From NCBI GenBank assembly GCA_036583965.1, contig JAZBQD010000030.1, positions 54,251,551 through 54,315,550 on the forward strand: a stretch of DNA of 64,000 bases, read 5' to 3'. Of the stretch, positions 25,689 through 36,637 are shown piece by piece. How positions within the stretch are numbered: position 1 is the first letter of the stretch; each line of letters starts with the position of its first letter. The translations under genes and the position numbers were made by a program. Below the pieces are notes generated by a model. The model was not told the origin of the DNA, did not search any database, and saw only the letters and a program-made list of their open reading frames with translations. This stretch comes from Prunella strophiata. Lineage: Eukaryota; Chordata; Aves; Passeriformes; Prunellidae.

Positions 25689-28556
25689 ATGCACCAGCCT
25701 GACTCAGCCGCAGACATTAGTGCTAGGAAGATGGCGCACCCGGCGATGTTTCCTAGAAGGGGCAGCAGCAGTAGCAGCGGCAGCAGCTGCGTTACTGCTC
25801 CCACTGCACCAGGTACCGGCGTTGGGAGCGCTGCCCTCTCCGCCGAGGATTATCAGCCGCCTTTGCTGGTCCAGCCGCCGCCTCCATCTCCCGCAGCAGC
25901 TTCAACAGCGGGTCCACAGCCGACACCCCCTCATCCACAAAGCCTGAACCTCCTCTCGCAGTCTCAGCTCCAGCCACAGCCCCTTGCACAGACTGGAGCT
26001 CAAATGAAAAAGAAAAGTGGCTTTCAAATTACCAGTGTGACCCCTGCTCAAATATCAGCTAGTATGAGCTCTAATAACAGCATAGCCGAGGATACAGAAA
26101 GCTACGATGACCTGGATGAGTCTCACACTGAAGACCTGTCATCTTCAGAAATCTTGGATGTGTCTTTATCCAGAGCCACTGACATGGGAGAACCTGAGAG
26201 GAGTTCTTCTGAAGAGACTCTAAATAACTTCCAAGAGGCAGAGACTCCTGGGGCTGTTTCTCCAAACCAGCCTCATCTTCCTCAGCAGCATGCTCCTCTG
26301 CCTCATCACCCACAGCAGAGTGTTGTGATCAATGGAAGTGTTCATCCCCATCATGTTCATCATCACCACCATCTTCACCACCACCATCATGGACACCATC
26401 ATCCGTCGCACCCTGGCGTGGGTGGTGCCCCAATTTCTGGAGGACCACCACCCAGTCCATCGTTTAGAAAACTATCAACAACTGGAAGCTCTGACAATGT
26501 TATATCAACTGCACCAGTTTCTGCTGCATCATCCACTGGTTCCCCGGCATCTGCCGTGTCTAATATCCGCACTACAAGTAGTCCTGGCAATTTAGGTATA
26601 AGTCCTGCTGCTGGAACTAGTACCTTAAGTAATATTGGTGGTGGTAGTTCTAGTGTGGCAAGCAATGTGCTTGGTACTATAAATTTAAGCAACATCATGA
26701 GTACTGGTAATGTAAATGCCTTGTCTGGAACTAGCAGCAATGCTAATGTGAATATCTTGAGTGGTGTTGGCAATGGTACGAGTGCTTCCTCTAGTGTCAT
26801 TAACAATGTTACTAATCCAACTGCAGGAATGGCAGTGGGATCAAGCCAGCAGCAGCCTGCATCTGGCACGTCAAGGTTTAGGGTTGTAAAATTAGATTCT
26901 AGTTCTGAACCTTTCAAAAAAGGTAGATGGACATGCACTGAATTCTATGATAAAGAAAACACTGTTGCAGTTTCGGAGGGAGTAGCAGTAAACAAAGCAG
27001 TAGAGACGATAAAACAAAACCCGCTTGAAGTGACTTCTGAAAGGGAGAGCACCAGTGGGAGTTCTGTTAGCAGCAATGTAAGCACACTGAGTCACTATAC
27101 AGAAAGTGTGGGAAGCGGAGAAATGGGAGCACCTACTGTGGTACAGCAGCAAGCATTTCAAGGTGTGGGTCCGCAGCAGATGGATTTTAGCAGTGCTGCT
27201 CCTCCAGCAATTCCAGCATCTAGTATACCACAGAGTGTTTCTCAATCACAGCTTGCACAAGTCCAGCTGCATTCTCAAGAAGTAAACTATCCACAGCAGA
27301 AGCCAGGGGTCCAACCTCCTGCACAGGCCAGTCTAACCACTGTTACTGGGGTTCAGCCAGCCCCAGTTAACATACTAGGTGTATCCCCATCTCTGGGCCA
27401 CCAGCAACCTGCCCTCCAGAGTATGGCTCAGCAGCAGCTGCCGTATTCGCAGCCGGCGCAGCCTGTGCAGACTTTGCCAGTGGTGCAGCAGCAGTTGCAG
27501 TACGGACAGCAGCAGCAGCAGCAGCCGGTTCCTGCGCAGTTGGCCGCGGGTCACGTTAAGCCGGTGAACCAAAACTCTGTCACAGGGGCTATGCCAGACT
27601 ACATTCAACATCAGCAGATCCTTCAGACTCCAGCCCCTGCCATGCAGCCAGGTTCTACAGGAGTAGGAGCTGGGCAACCGGTTCCTGTTGCCCAGGCACA
27701 GGGCATGCAGCCTTCAGTGCAAGCACATCCAGCTGCTGCCCCAGCTCAGCCTGTTGCACATGCTCCAGCAGCAATACCAGGTGTAGCTGCCAGTGGTCAA
27801 ATGCTAAATGTTGGGCAGCAAGGAAGTGTAGCTGCTGTGGTGCAACCACCATCTGCTACAAACCAAATTCCACCTCCAGTTATGCCATCAACGGCTGCTC
27901 CTCCATCTTCCCAAGTAGTGCAGCCTGTGCAGACAGGAATAATGCAGCAAGGATTACAGGCTGGCGCTACAGGCCTTCCTCAGCAAATGGTCATTGCTCA
28001 GCAAAACACCTTGTTACCTGTACAGCCACAGGCACAAGGAGTGGAATCTGTAGTCCAAGGGATGACTGGCCAGCAGCTGCCTGCGGTAAGCCCTATACCC
28101 TCTGCTAGTACTGTTCCTGCACCAAGTCAAGCTGGTTCAGCTGTGCCTCCTGGCATACCTTCTGCTTCTGTAGGTTTGGGACAGCCACAGAATATAGCAC
28201 AGGCTTCAGCTGTGCAGAACTGGCAGTTTGGCTCAGAGTGTTAGTCAGCCTCCCTTGATATCAACAAGTATAGGTATGCCAGTGGCACAGAGTGTGCCAC
28301 AGCAGATGCCATTAAGCTCTACTCAGTTCCCTGCACAATCACTAGCTCAGTCCATTGTAAGCCAAATGGAAGACGGCAGACGCCCTACAGAGCCTTCCTT
28401 GGTGGGTTTACCTCAAGCTGCCAGCGTCGAGAGCGGTGGTGGAGCATCGGCCGCCTCAGATGGCGGCAGCAGCAGCAGCATGCCATCCTCGGCCTCCCTC
28501 TTCCCGCTGAAGGTGCTGCCGTTGACAACGCCTCTTGTAGATGGTGAGGATGAGAG
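25689..28556 (+). CDS. TSC22 domain family protein 1, long isoform, first coding exon (partial; one-base frameshift)
   Basis: Recognised by clear colinear similarity to vertebrate long TSC22D1, a transcriptional and signalling regulator that dimerises through a C-terminal TSC box and leucine zipper. The start at 25689 has A at -3 and is the first Met after an in-frame TAA at 25671. A second Met (residue 15, 25731) is in a stronger context. Landmarks: conserved block from residue 106 ([11 protein letters not shown], then an acidic/serine stretch at about 132-180); His-rich tract at 219-241; RFRV at 396-399 within a conserved block (to about 425), matching the RFxV motif that binds WNK/SPAK/OSR1-type CCT domains; Ser-rich block near 446-480; six Gln at 607-612; otherwise a disordered Gln/Pro/Ala/Ser-rich chain. 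An extra base near 28221 causes a stop at 28242-28244 after 851 residues, yet homology continues in the next frame to GEDE and the splice donor (about 955 codons). The TSC box and zipper exons lie outside the window. Confidence 0.95.
26004..26250 (+). other. Conserved N-terminal block of TSC22D1 (within the exon)
   Basis: These codons (residues about 106-187) form the most mammal-like part of the exon, including [11 protein letters not shown], an acidic patch ([16 protein letters not shown]) and a serine-rich patch ending [11 protein letters not shown]. The flanking sequence is far more divergent. The sharp conservation boundary suggests a binding surface shared by long TSC22 family members. 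Confidence 0.75.
26343..26411 (+). repeat. Histidine-rich coding tract
   Basis: CAT/CAC codons encode a tract of mostly His at residues 219-241, broken by single Pro, Val, Leu, Gly and Ser. His repeats are found at the equivalent place in mammalian TSC22D1. They are associated in other nuclear proteins with nuclear-speckle targeting, which would be an inference here. Confidence 0.8.
26874..26885 (+). other. RFxV docking motif codons (RFRV, residues 396-399)
   Basis: AGG TTT AGG GTT encodes Arg-Phe-Arg-Val inside a conserved segment ([10 protein letters not shown]). RFxV/I peptides bind the conserved C-terminal domains of SPAK/OSR1 and related pockets in WNK kinases and NRBP1, which are reported partners of long TSC22D proteins. 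The motif is intact here. That the bird protein binds these partners is inferred from the family. Confidence 0.65.
28221..28244 (+). other. One-base frameshift and premature stop in TSC22D1 exon
   Basis: Up to codon 844 (CAG AAC, ending 28220) the frame matches TSC22D1. The next bases read TGG CAG and lead to TAG at 28242-28244. Skipping T28221 gives GGC AGT TTG GCT CAG AGT GTT AGT CAG CCT, that is [10 protein letters not shown], which matches the expected protein at that point. The downstream frame then stays open and conserved for a further 111 codons. This is therefore a single inserted base: a sequencing or assembly error, or a real allele. Confidence 0.9.
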
Positions 28557-28562
28557 GTAAGA
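28557..28562 (+). other. Splice donor of TSC22D1 exon 1
   Basis: GAG AG|GTAAGA is a consensus donor. The exon ends after two bases (AG) of a serine codon, so the intron is phase 2. This agrees with the known protein, where GEDE is followed by Ser at the junction with the shared TSC-box exons. The total coding length without the extra base is 2867, or 955 codons plus 2 bases. Confidence 0.93.
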
Positions 28563-29472
28563 CTGCCTGTAACTTTATTAAAAGATGGACTCTCTGGTAG
28601 TTTGATTTGCACTAACTTGCAGGTCTTGTTGCAGCCATTCTGTGAAATGAAGCAGTGTGATGTTTCTGTCTAATTAAAATACTATTTCTCAGGTCTCAGC
28701 ACATGCAGATATTGTATTAAAGAACTTGTTTTCCACTTGAGGGGGTGGGTTGTATTGATTATGCTTTGAAACTGCTGTGTGGGTAAATTGTGCTTAACAG
28801 TCTGTTCAGTGTGTATATTCCCCCTGTGTTGAAGAAGACAAGAATTCTGTAGTGTGGGTATAATATTGGTGATTGCAATTTAGATTATTTATTATACGGA
28901 AATAATTAATATTTATTCTTTGGTATATTTTTTTCACAAGCTTAGACTTCATCCTGCCTTAGCTTCTGTTTTTAAAGTATTGACTTTACTATGGTTGAAC
29001 CAGTTGTGATTCTGTGGTGTATTCAAAACCTCTTTGACAGCCAAGAGATGCTTTAGGCAAATGAGTATGGTGGGATGAGGGATGTTCAGCAACATTGTTG
29101 TGGCTCTTTGGATTGAACCTGGGGTACTTTGGGTCTTGATGCTGTTGCTTCAAAGCATTAATGCGTGGTGAGATCTGCTCAGGCCTGCCAAAGGGTGGTG
29201 AACCTTTGAATCTGGTGCACCAATTCTATGCAGTTAGAGTAAGAAAACTGCATTTTTTTTCCCCATTTTCACCAGTTCAAACTACATATATTCTCTTACC
29301 TTCACTTTGTCAAGTAAATGACCACTGCCTAGTCTTACTACTACATACATGTGAATATTCTCATTTTTTTGACAGTGTGTGCAGAGAAGTCGAGACCATT
29401 GTGTGTGCAGGCTGAATTGATTGAAACATCAATTTTAAAGCATGGTGGTTTGATATTAATTATGTGTGGAAA

Positions 29473-29492
29473 GTCCTCAATGTGTTGAGGAC
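29473..29492. repeat. Small inverted repeat, 8-bp arms
   Basis: GTCCTCAA and TTGAGGAC are separated by TGTG near the start of the intron. It is short enough to be chance. Confidence 0.5.
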
Positions 29493-30189
29493 CTCTTGTG
29501 ATACGGATTAGCTAGTGGCCAGGGAAACTGGTGCTTCTTCTAAAGGACTTCCTGTCTAAGAAGCTACATAATTGCAGAAGTAACTTTTAAGGTAAATAAC
29601 TCTCCTTGGGAATGTGGAATGAAACAGAAAACACTAGAAAAACTGAGACTAGGATGAGGAGACAAAATAAGGCACTAAACACAAGGTGGGAAAAATGCTG
29701 TAGCAATGGGAGGTGAAGCACTTTTTAAATACCTTCTTGGTGCCATAACTTAAATCAGGAGTAATACCAGTGGAGAGACTTCATTAATTTTTTTTTTTTT
29801 AAATAAAATGGGTTGCTGGGAGAGGCTGGATTCTTTTCTTAATATTGAAAATCCTAACTCTATCAGCAGTCTCTGATTATGTTGATCATAAGGTGTTGAC
29901 TGCTGTAGTGGCTTTCATCACATCTTTCTAAGATGCCAGAGAACTGTAATGAGTAGCAGCTTGTCTTCCAGGAGTGCTAGAAGACAAGTTCCAACACTGT
30001 TGCATTCTGATTATGTTTTTTTAGTCAATAAGTACATGAAGGTGATAGAAGACAGATTGAGGTGTTAAAGCCAACAGTGTCACCATTATGCTGTTAGCAC
30101 TTTTTCAGAAATATTTTTTGGTTTTCTTTAATTTGAATTTTGTAAACCAAGACACTAATCCTTCTCTTCACGGGTCCCACTGGTGTTCG

Positions 30190-30240
30190 GTGGTGGTGTT
30201 TGTTTTTGTTGTTGTGTGGTTGTTTTTTGGTTGTAGTTTT
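30190..30240 (+). repeat. TG-rich low-complexity tract
   Basis: GGTGGTGGTGTTTG-type sequence followed by TTG and TTTTTTGG units. Confidence 0.7.
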
Positions 30241-31549
30241 CTTTTATCAACCAAAAAATCCCACTAAGCTGTCAGGGGATCCTAGCCAAGTAGAAAAATC
30301 ATAAGCTTAATGATAGGGTTTTGGAAAATGACATCTAGAATATGTCTGTACCCTGATTTTAAGAGCATATGTTAACAGTTCAACATGATTGGTAGTTTTT
30401 CCAGAATGTTTAAATCCCTCAGGGTAACAATAGCCAGAAATACCTTCTTCCTCTGTTGTTTGGCTAGCCAAAGATCATATCCTTTCTTCTCCCGTGCACG
30501 TTGCGTCTTTGTTCAATCTGTCATCTCCAGGTAGGCTACACTTTTGTTTAGCTGCAGTTGGAAAACCATTTATATTCTTTACACAAAGCAGGATATGACT
30601 ATTAAATGGAGACCAAAAATAATTGGGGTTTTTTTGCATGGCAGTAGTGGCCAGGTCACTTTTGTGTACAGTCAGATCGTTTACAGCAGCACGTCTCCCT
30701 GTGCGTTTGTATGTGATGTTAAAAACCTGGTGAGATTGCTTCTGTTTCCGCTTCCAGGGGATCTCAGGGCAGGGTACTTCTCTTGTCATCTTCAGTGGAA
30801 TTTTGGGCTGGAGCTGAGAGTTTGTTACTCACTGAAGGCAGTGCAAGATACATTGTTACTCTGCTTGGCTCCACACTTTTCTGGCCATGGGATCTCTAGT
30901 TCATTTTTCTGCTGGTTGGTTAGATTATCCCCTCTTTCACAGGCGGTGAAGGGTAGTGTATTGTAAAAGGACACAACCATTTCAGAAGCAGGTGTATTGT
31001 AAATATGTGTGTTTGAAATACCCATTTCTCTTGGTCTTGTCTGCACACACATATATCACTGAAGATTTCTATCAATACATCCTGAGTGATTCTAAACCTG
31101 GCAAAGGAAAAGGCAGGAGAAAAGAAGTGAGTGGTGACATAATTGGGCCAGCGAAGAAGCTGTAAAATTCCATTTAGCGTGCCTTTGGAAAAACATCTGA
31201 CCCATGTAATACCTTGTATAGATTAACTCCCAGCTTTCCTTAAAGCTGTATATAACTGCATTTAAGGCTGTGCCAGTATCTTTAAGTCTGTTCAGTTTTT
31301 AGAACACCATTTGCAGCTCTTTCTATGCCTGTTATCAGGGCATGGCCTTTTAAATATAGACAGTGTGGAGTGTATCTGCTTTGAGAACTGTAACCTTTAC
31401 TTCCCCACGTATGACTGACTTTTATTTCAAGTCATAGTGAAGATTAGATATTAGAAATGAGCTGCTTGGCAGAATGCCATATGGAAAATTAATTTGCAAA
31501 TGTTAATAAATAAAGAGGATACAAATAATACTCCCTGTACTTTCTGTAT

Positions 31550-31615
31550 TAAAAAAAAAAAATTCAAACTGCTGAACAAAAAACCCCAAACCCCAACAAA
31601 ATCACCAAACACCTG
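31550..31615. repeat. A/C-rich low-complexity tract
   Basis: A run of A is followed, after a short unique segment, by AAAACCCC-type units. Confidence 0.65.
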
Positions 31616-33892
31616 TAGTTCTTCTGACTAGTCTTTCTTAAGCCTGTTGGGTATGCCATAGGGGTTTGTGTGTTGGTAGATTCATCATCTCTTAATTTTT
31701 TTGGTCTACAAAAATGCAGACCAGTTTTTTGGTTGTTAAATACATTTTTTTCTCCCCTTCTCTTTAGCTTGATCTGTGGTATGGACTCAGTGCATAGTTC
31801 TTAATTAGTTTCTTGGATTCTGGAGTGGTTACTTTGATTTATTCACGATAATTACTAAATCTTGCTAATTTTAGGCATGGTCTTTTGAGTTTAATATTTC
31901 ATCTTTAGAACTGTAGAGCAGGATTGCTTTTATTTTCATGTGTTTGATATTTAAGCATGGAAGAATGCATGTTTATATATCACAGTGAATCTTTTTGTGT
32001 ATTTATACTTAGTGTTGCAAAATCAGGTTTACATCCTCGCAGATGATGTTTTGCTGTACATTCTTGCAGTAAGATTTTTGTGTGGACTTGCATTATTTTT
32101 AAATTACATATAAAGTGAAGACTTCAAAAGTTAATGTATTTTACAGCATTTATAAAGGCTGCTATAAGTGAATTTAAAAATAATTTAGTCTGAAACGTTT
32201 GCCATTACTCAAAAGCAGATTTTGTGAATGAAGGATAAGAGAACTAGTAACTGCCTCCCTGTCCTTGACAACATTTCCTGTAGAATTGTTTGCATTCTTT
32301 AGGCTGGTGCAAGTTGTGTTCACCTGTTTGTGCATGTCATCCAACTAAGCTGTAGAGAAAGGAGGAAAAGATGAGGGCAAACACAAAACAGGCATAGAGC
32401 TTTAAAATATAAAATATCTGACAATCTCATTATTTTTAAAGAGAAATTTTTATTAAAAGATCCCTTTAGAAATGTTTTCTTGTGTAGGACGTGTTTTGGC
32501 TTGTTACTGAGTTTGTAGAGGGGCTGGGAGATTACAGCTGAGCATGAGAATCAAGACTTGTAAGCAACCTTTGAGAAATCTCTAGCAGTAGCAGCTAGTA
32601 CTAGATTGTGAAGTGCAGTACAGTCAGGAAGCTGGATTAATGTTCATCATGTATTCAGCTGTGTAGTGGAAAGGTTGACCAGGATACAAGTGAGATTTTT
32701 ACAGCTGTAAGTTCAATACTTTTTGAAGATTTTAGTAAGCAGTAGTGAATGAAGTAAGTAAGGTAGAACTGGAAGCTTCAATTATATTTTTGGTGCAATA
32801 ACTATTTTGCGTACTTACTTTGATTGTGTAAGTGGTTTCAGAGTTTATATGGGCTTTTTTGTTTGCTGAAAGTTTTGCTGCTCTATATTTGGTGAGAAAG
32901 GGAATAGACACTTTACAACAAAGGATTTCTGGTGGATTAGCATAGATTTATAGTGTTTTTTTTTTTTTAGTTGCATCTTGGGGGCACTGGTGTTATTTTC
33001 TGTCTTGCGGATTTTAAACTTGCTCCATAGTCTTGGCATCAGTTTGAAAACAATGTGATTTGAGTTCTAGGAGATGAACTGTTGCAAAAATCTGTTCATA
33101 TCTTCAATTGAGTTTTCTGTGGAACTTGAAAAAATTATTAACCTCACTAATGTCAAGTCAAGTTAGTAGAAAGAGAGAACTTTGATGAAGAAAATGTGCT
33201 TGCTGTTGTGTCATGCTGACAAGTCCAGCTTCTCACTTGGTCTGATGGAGTAAAAGACCTATTGTTGGTGGAATTGACTTTGTTAGCTCTGCTCTAAGTA
33301 AAGAACAATGAGGAATTTAGGGTCTGCACCTTGTATGCCTGCTGACCAGCTGTAGGTGGCAATACCTTTTTTGATGGGGCTTTTCCTGGTGTCTTTTACA
33401 GATGCAGTTTCTGCATGCCATGCTACACTTTGAACTAAGGGTTGCTACAGTGCTTGGTATTACATTGTCTTTCAAGACAGGAAGAACCAAAAGATACGAG
33501 GGGGTTGTAAAAGCAGTAATTTAACACTTAAGGCAGATGCTGAGAAATTAATCTCTTCAAGTGATTTCCAGAAAACATTCCTTAGCACTGCAGTTTTGGT
33601 TGGTCTTTGGACCAGTGCATAAATATGAAACCATCTATGTATGTGTATGTGAAAATGAACAACAAGATTTTAAAGTATTTAATGTTGAAAAACAATCTTT
33701 GTTACTGTCTCAGGATTTGCATTCTTTACAGGCTAATCTGAAAATTATAATTAAACCCACTGACAAACGGATTGGTAGTGAAGTGTTTCAGCCTTTAGAA
33801 GTTACTGTGATCTAGATAATGGGGAACAGAGTATTGACTGTATCAGTCAGTGGTAAGCTAGCAAAGTTAGCAGAGTGGGAGGGGAAAATAAT

Positions 33893-33950
33893 TAAAAACA
33901 AACACCACCATCCCCTCCAAAAAACCCTAACCCTAGCAACCCCCAATATG
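33893..33950. repeat. A/C-rich low-complexity tract with two telomere-like hexamers
   Basis: AAACAAACACC-type sequence continues into AAAACCCTAACCCTAGC. Two CCCTAA/G units lie at 33925-33936. This is too short to be an interstitial telomere array. Confidence 0.65.
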
Positions 33951-35879
33951 TTAATCTATCTTGCTTAGGCATAGATAAAAGGTTAGCATACCTATGCTAC
34001 AAAAAGTCCCCCTATAACCTCTTCATCTTACAGATGGTAATAAAGTAAATAAGCCTTTTCAGACCTGCCTCTTAACAGCTTAGGAAGTACATCAAATTGT
34101 AAACAGCAGTATTGCTAGTATGGTCTTTTAAACAAGAATCTGCACATGCCTGAATATCAGTGCAATTATAGCAAGTGATTCTTGGTATGACCTTTCTGAG
34201 AATAATTTGTGATCTGGGTTTGCAGTATGATGTAGGTGAAACATAAAAATGACTAGAAAAGAATAGTATGTCTTTGTTCTCATTGATTTAATGCCCTGGT
34301 TCTTTTTCTATTATTTTGATTAATTTATGAGACTAAAATGTACTGTGTGTAATACATATTGTACTTTAACAAATGACTGAACACTTCTTAAAGTGGGCCT
34401 ATACCTTTCATTTACTGCATTTACACCACCAAAAGCAGTGCTATTAACATGGACTAAGGGTAAGATTATTCAGTAAGTTATTTCATGGTAATGATCACTG
34501 TAAATAAGAAACTAGTTTATTCTCAGCATGGTTGTACAGAAAACCATAGCCTAAAGCTAAGATGGAAAGAGTTCCTGAGTGACTGGAGATAGAGCACTTC
34601 ATTTTAGCCTGTTCTAAAGCATTCAGACTTAAGAATTGCATGATGGAAGTGCAGCATAATTATGGTATCAAATTGAAGCACCTGATCATCCTTCTGGCTT
34701 TAATGTCTGGGAACACTTTAACTCTTTTTCTGCCTTTGGAATTTGCTAACAAAGACAGTAATTGTGCTACAGTCAGTGGTGTAGAAATCCTTATCAGCTC
34801 ATTTTGTGCAAGCCTCCAAACACCTATTGTGCATTGTCAGTGTTGGAAGCAGGATTTGGTTTGTGGTTGCAGCTATATGCAAAAATCTCCATCTTCCACT
34901 GAAGCTGAATTGACTTTCCCAAGAGAGATATTTAGAGGTTAGAAATGTTTGGCAGGCAGGGATTGTAATGATGCCATACATGCAAGTGGTAGAGCCTGTG
35001 GTGGTTTAGGTGTTCTGTCATTGTTGGTTACCTTATGGACTAAGTGAATTGCTAGTACCTGCTAAATGAGGGCTTCTGATTTTGGTGCTGTGCAGAGATG
35101 AAGAATGATATTCATCATGTTCAAACACATCATTATGCTTTAATAATGGGAATTTGTTCAATTTTATGAAATTTTTTTATACTTGCAAAAGTAAGATGGT
35201 GAACGTATTTTGGTAAAACAGAAAAGTCACAGTAAAGTTTTTCACTGTTTTCTTTGAGCAAACAGTTACTTTGATTATGCTTCCTTTAAATTATTTTGGT
35301 TATATTGTGTACCAAAAATGACTCCCTGAGTTTTTTTTCTTCTTTTCTCCACTGGGTTTTGTTAGATGTTTGTCCCTCATGTTTAATGGTTTATTGTGCT
35401 GTTTTGAGGTGCTGGGGTGAGGCTTCCTATATTGATGACCTTTGACACTCAGGATGTAAATTTAAGAATCACAGACATTCAGGTTTGAAGTTCACAGTTC
35501 CAATTTCTGTTTCTTCTTGCTGTGTTAGTGATGGTCAGTGATGGGCTTGTACAGTCTGAAATGGGTATAGGATTTTGAAAATACACTAGAAGAACAGAGT
35601 AAGAAGTAAAGTAGTTGGGGACTTTGTTTATCATTATGGCTTGGAAATTTAACACAGTTTTGGAGCTTACTGTGGTCCTCAAAGAGCAACAATTGCACCT
35701 ACCACTGATGCTAGTTTTTTTTCCTCAAGGAAATTCTCAGAAAATGGCTTTGTAGTTGTTTTAATTAAATTTAAGGGGTATCTTGTTCATCTGTTTACAT
35801 ACTTCTGAATAATCAATTTTTTTGAGTGTAGCTGAGAAGTACCATTTTATAAATTGCTAAAACAGGCAGCAGAGGATCT

Positions 35880-35901
35880 TCTCTAAGTTTAAACTTAGAG
35901 A
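35880..35901. repeat. 22-bp perfect palindrome
   Basis: The sequence is self-complementary about the point between 35890 and 35891, with core CTCTAAGTTTAAACTTAGAG. It has no spacer and lies in the intron. Function unknown. Confidence 0.8.
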
Positions 35902-36104
35902 TGAACTTGCTACTAGGTGAATGGGACCACAGTCTGTTAAAAAAAGACAGGCAGTACTTCTAGTAAGGTATGGATCTGATAGCAGCTGGAAGTTGATTGT
36001 AGAGTGTTTTATAACCTTCTGCTTAAGTTTGTTAAATGATTCGGCCAGGCGTATTGTTTGAGCTTCTGTGTGATTTAAGTATTTTTCTAGCCTTCTTGTT
36101 TGTA

Positions 36105-36185
36105 AGTCTTGTCTTTTTGTTTTTCTTTTCTTGGTCTTGTTTTGTTTGTTTGGTTGGGTTTTTTTGCTTGTGTGTGTTTGATTGT
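36105..36185 (+). repeat. T/G-rich low-complexity tract
   Basis: TTTTTG, TTTGTTTGG and GTGTG units on the sense strand of the intron. Confidence 0.7.
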
Positions 36186-36612
36186 TTTAATTAGCATGGA
36201 TATCAGCAGGAAGTTTTCAGGATTCTGATTTCTTGGTGTGTTACCTGAGTTTTGAACTTCTCCAGCAGCTGTTTAAGCAACAGTGTCAAAGTACTGTGCT
36301 AAGTACTAGGGATAGTACTGAAAGCTGCTGAAAATGTGGATACACATTCAGCAATAGTTTTAGCATCTTAATGCATTTAATAATAGGGTTCTTTTTTACT
36401 TCAGTACTGCAGTGTAGCTCTTAATGATGAGCTACACAGGTAACGTAATTTCAGCATGCAGTGCTATTACTGCATGGTTGTTTTATCCTCAGTGTTACAC
36501 TTGGTTAATTCCCCTGTAAGATCACAAGGTGTGGATCAAATGTAAGTTACACCATCTTTTTTGCAGATATTGTTAGTCTTTTATTTGTAATCTGTTGTCT
36601 TGTGGGCCCTAG

Positions 36613-36637
36613 ATATTGATAACTGGGTTATCAATAT
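36613..36637. repeat. Inverted repeat, 11-bp perfect arms with 3-nt loop
   Basis: The left arm ATATTGATAAC (36613-36623) and right arm GTTATCAATAT (36627-36637) flank TGG. It would form a tight hairpin as RNA. No further evidence of function. Confidence 0.75.

Noticed and set aside
26399..26938. 179-codon minus-strand frame inside the TSC22D1 exon
   Set aside because: It is the antisense shadow of a conserved coding exon. The sense strand explains the openness.
28221..28244. Programmed ribosomal frameshift as the explanation of the frame break
   Set aside because: There is no slippery heptamer before the break, the local sequence AAC TGG CAG does not fit known +1 sites, and related genes encode this region in one frame.
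33925..33936. Interstitial telomeric repeat
   Set aside because: Only two imperfect hexamers within a generally A/C-rich tract.
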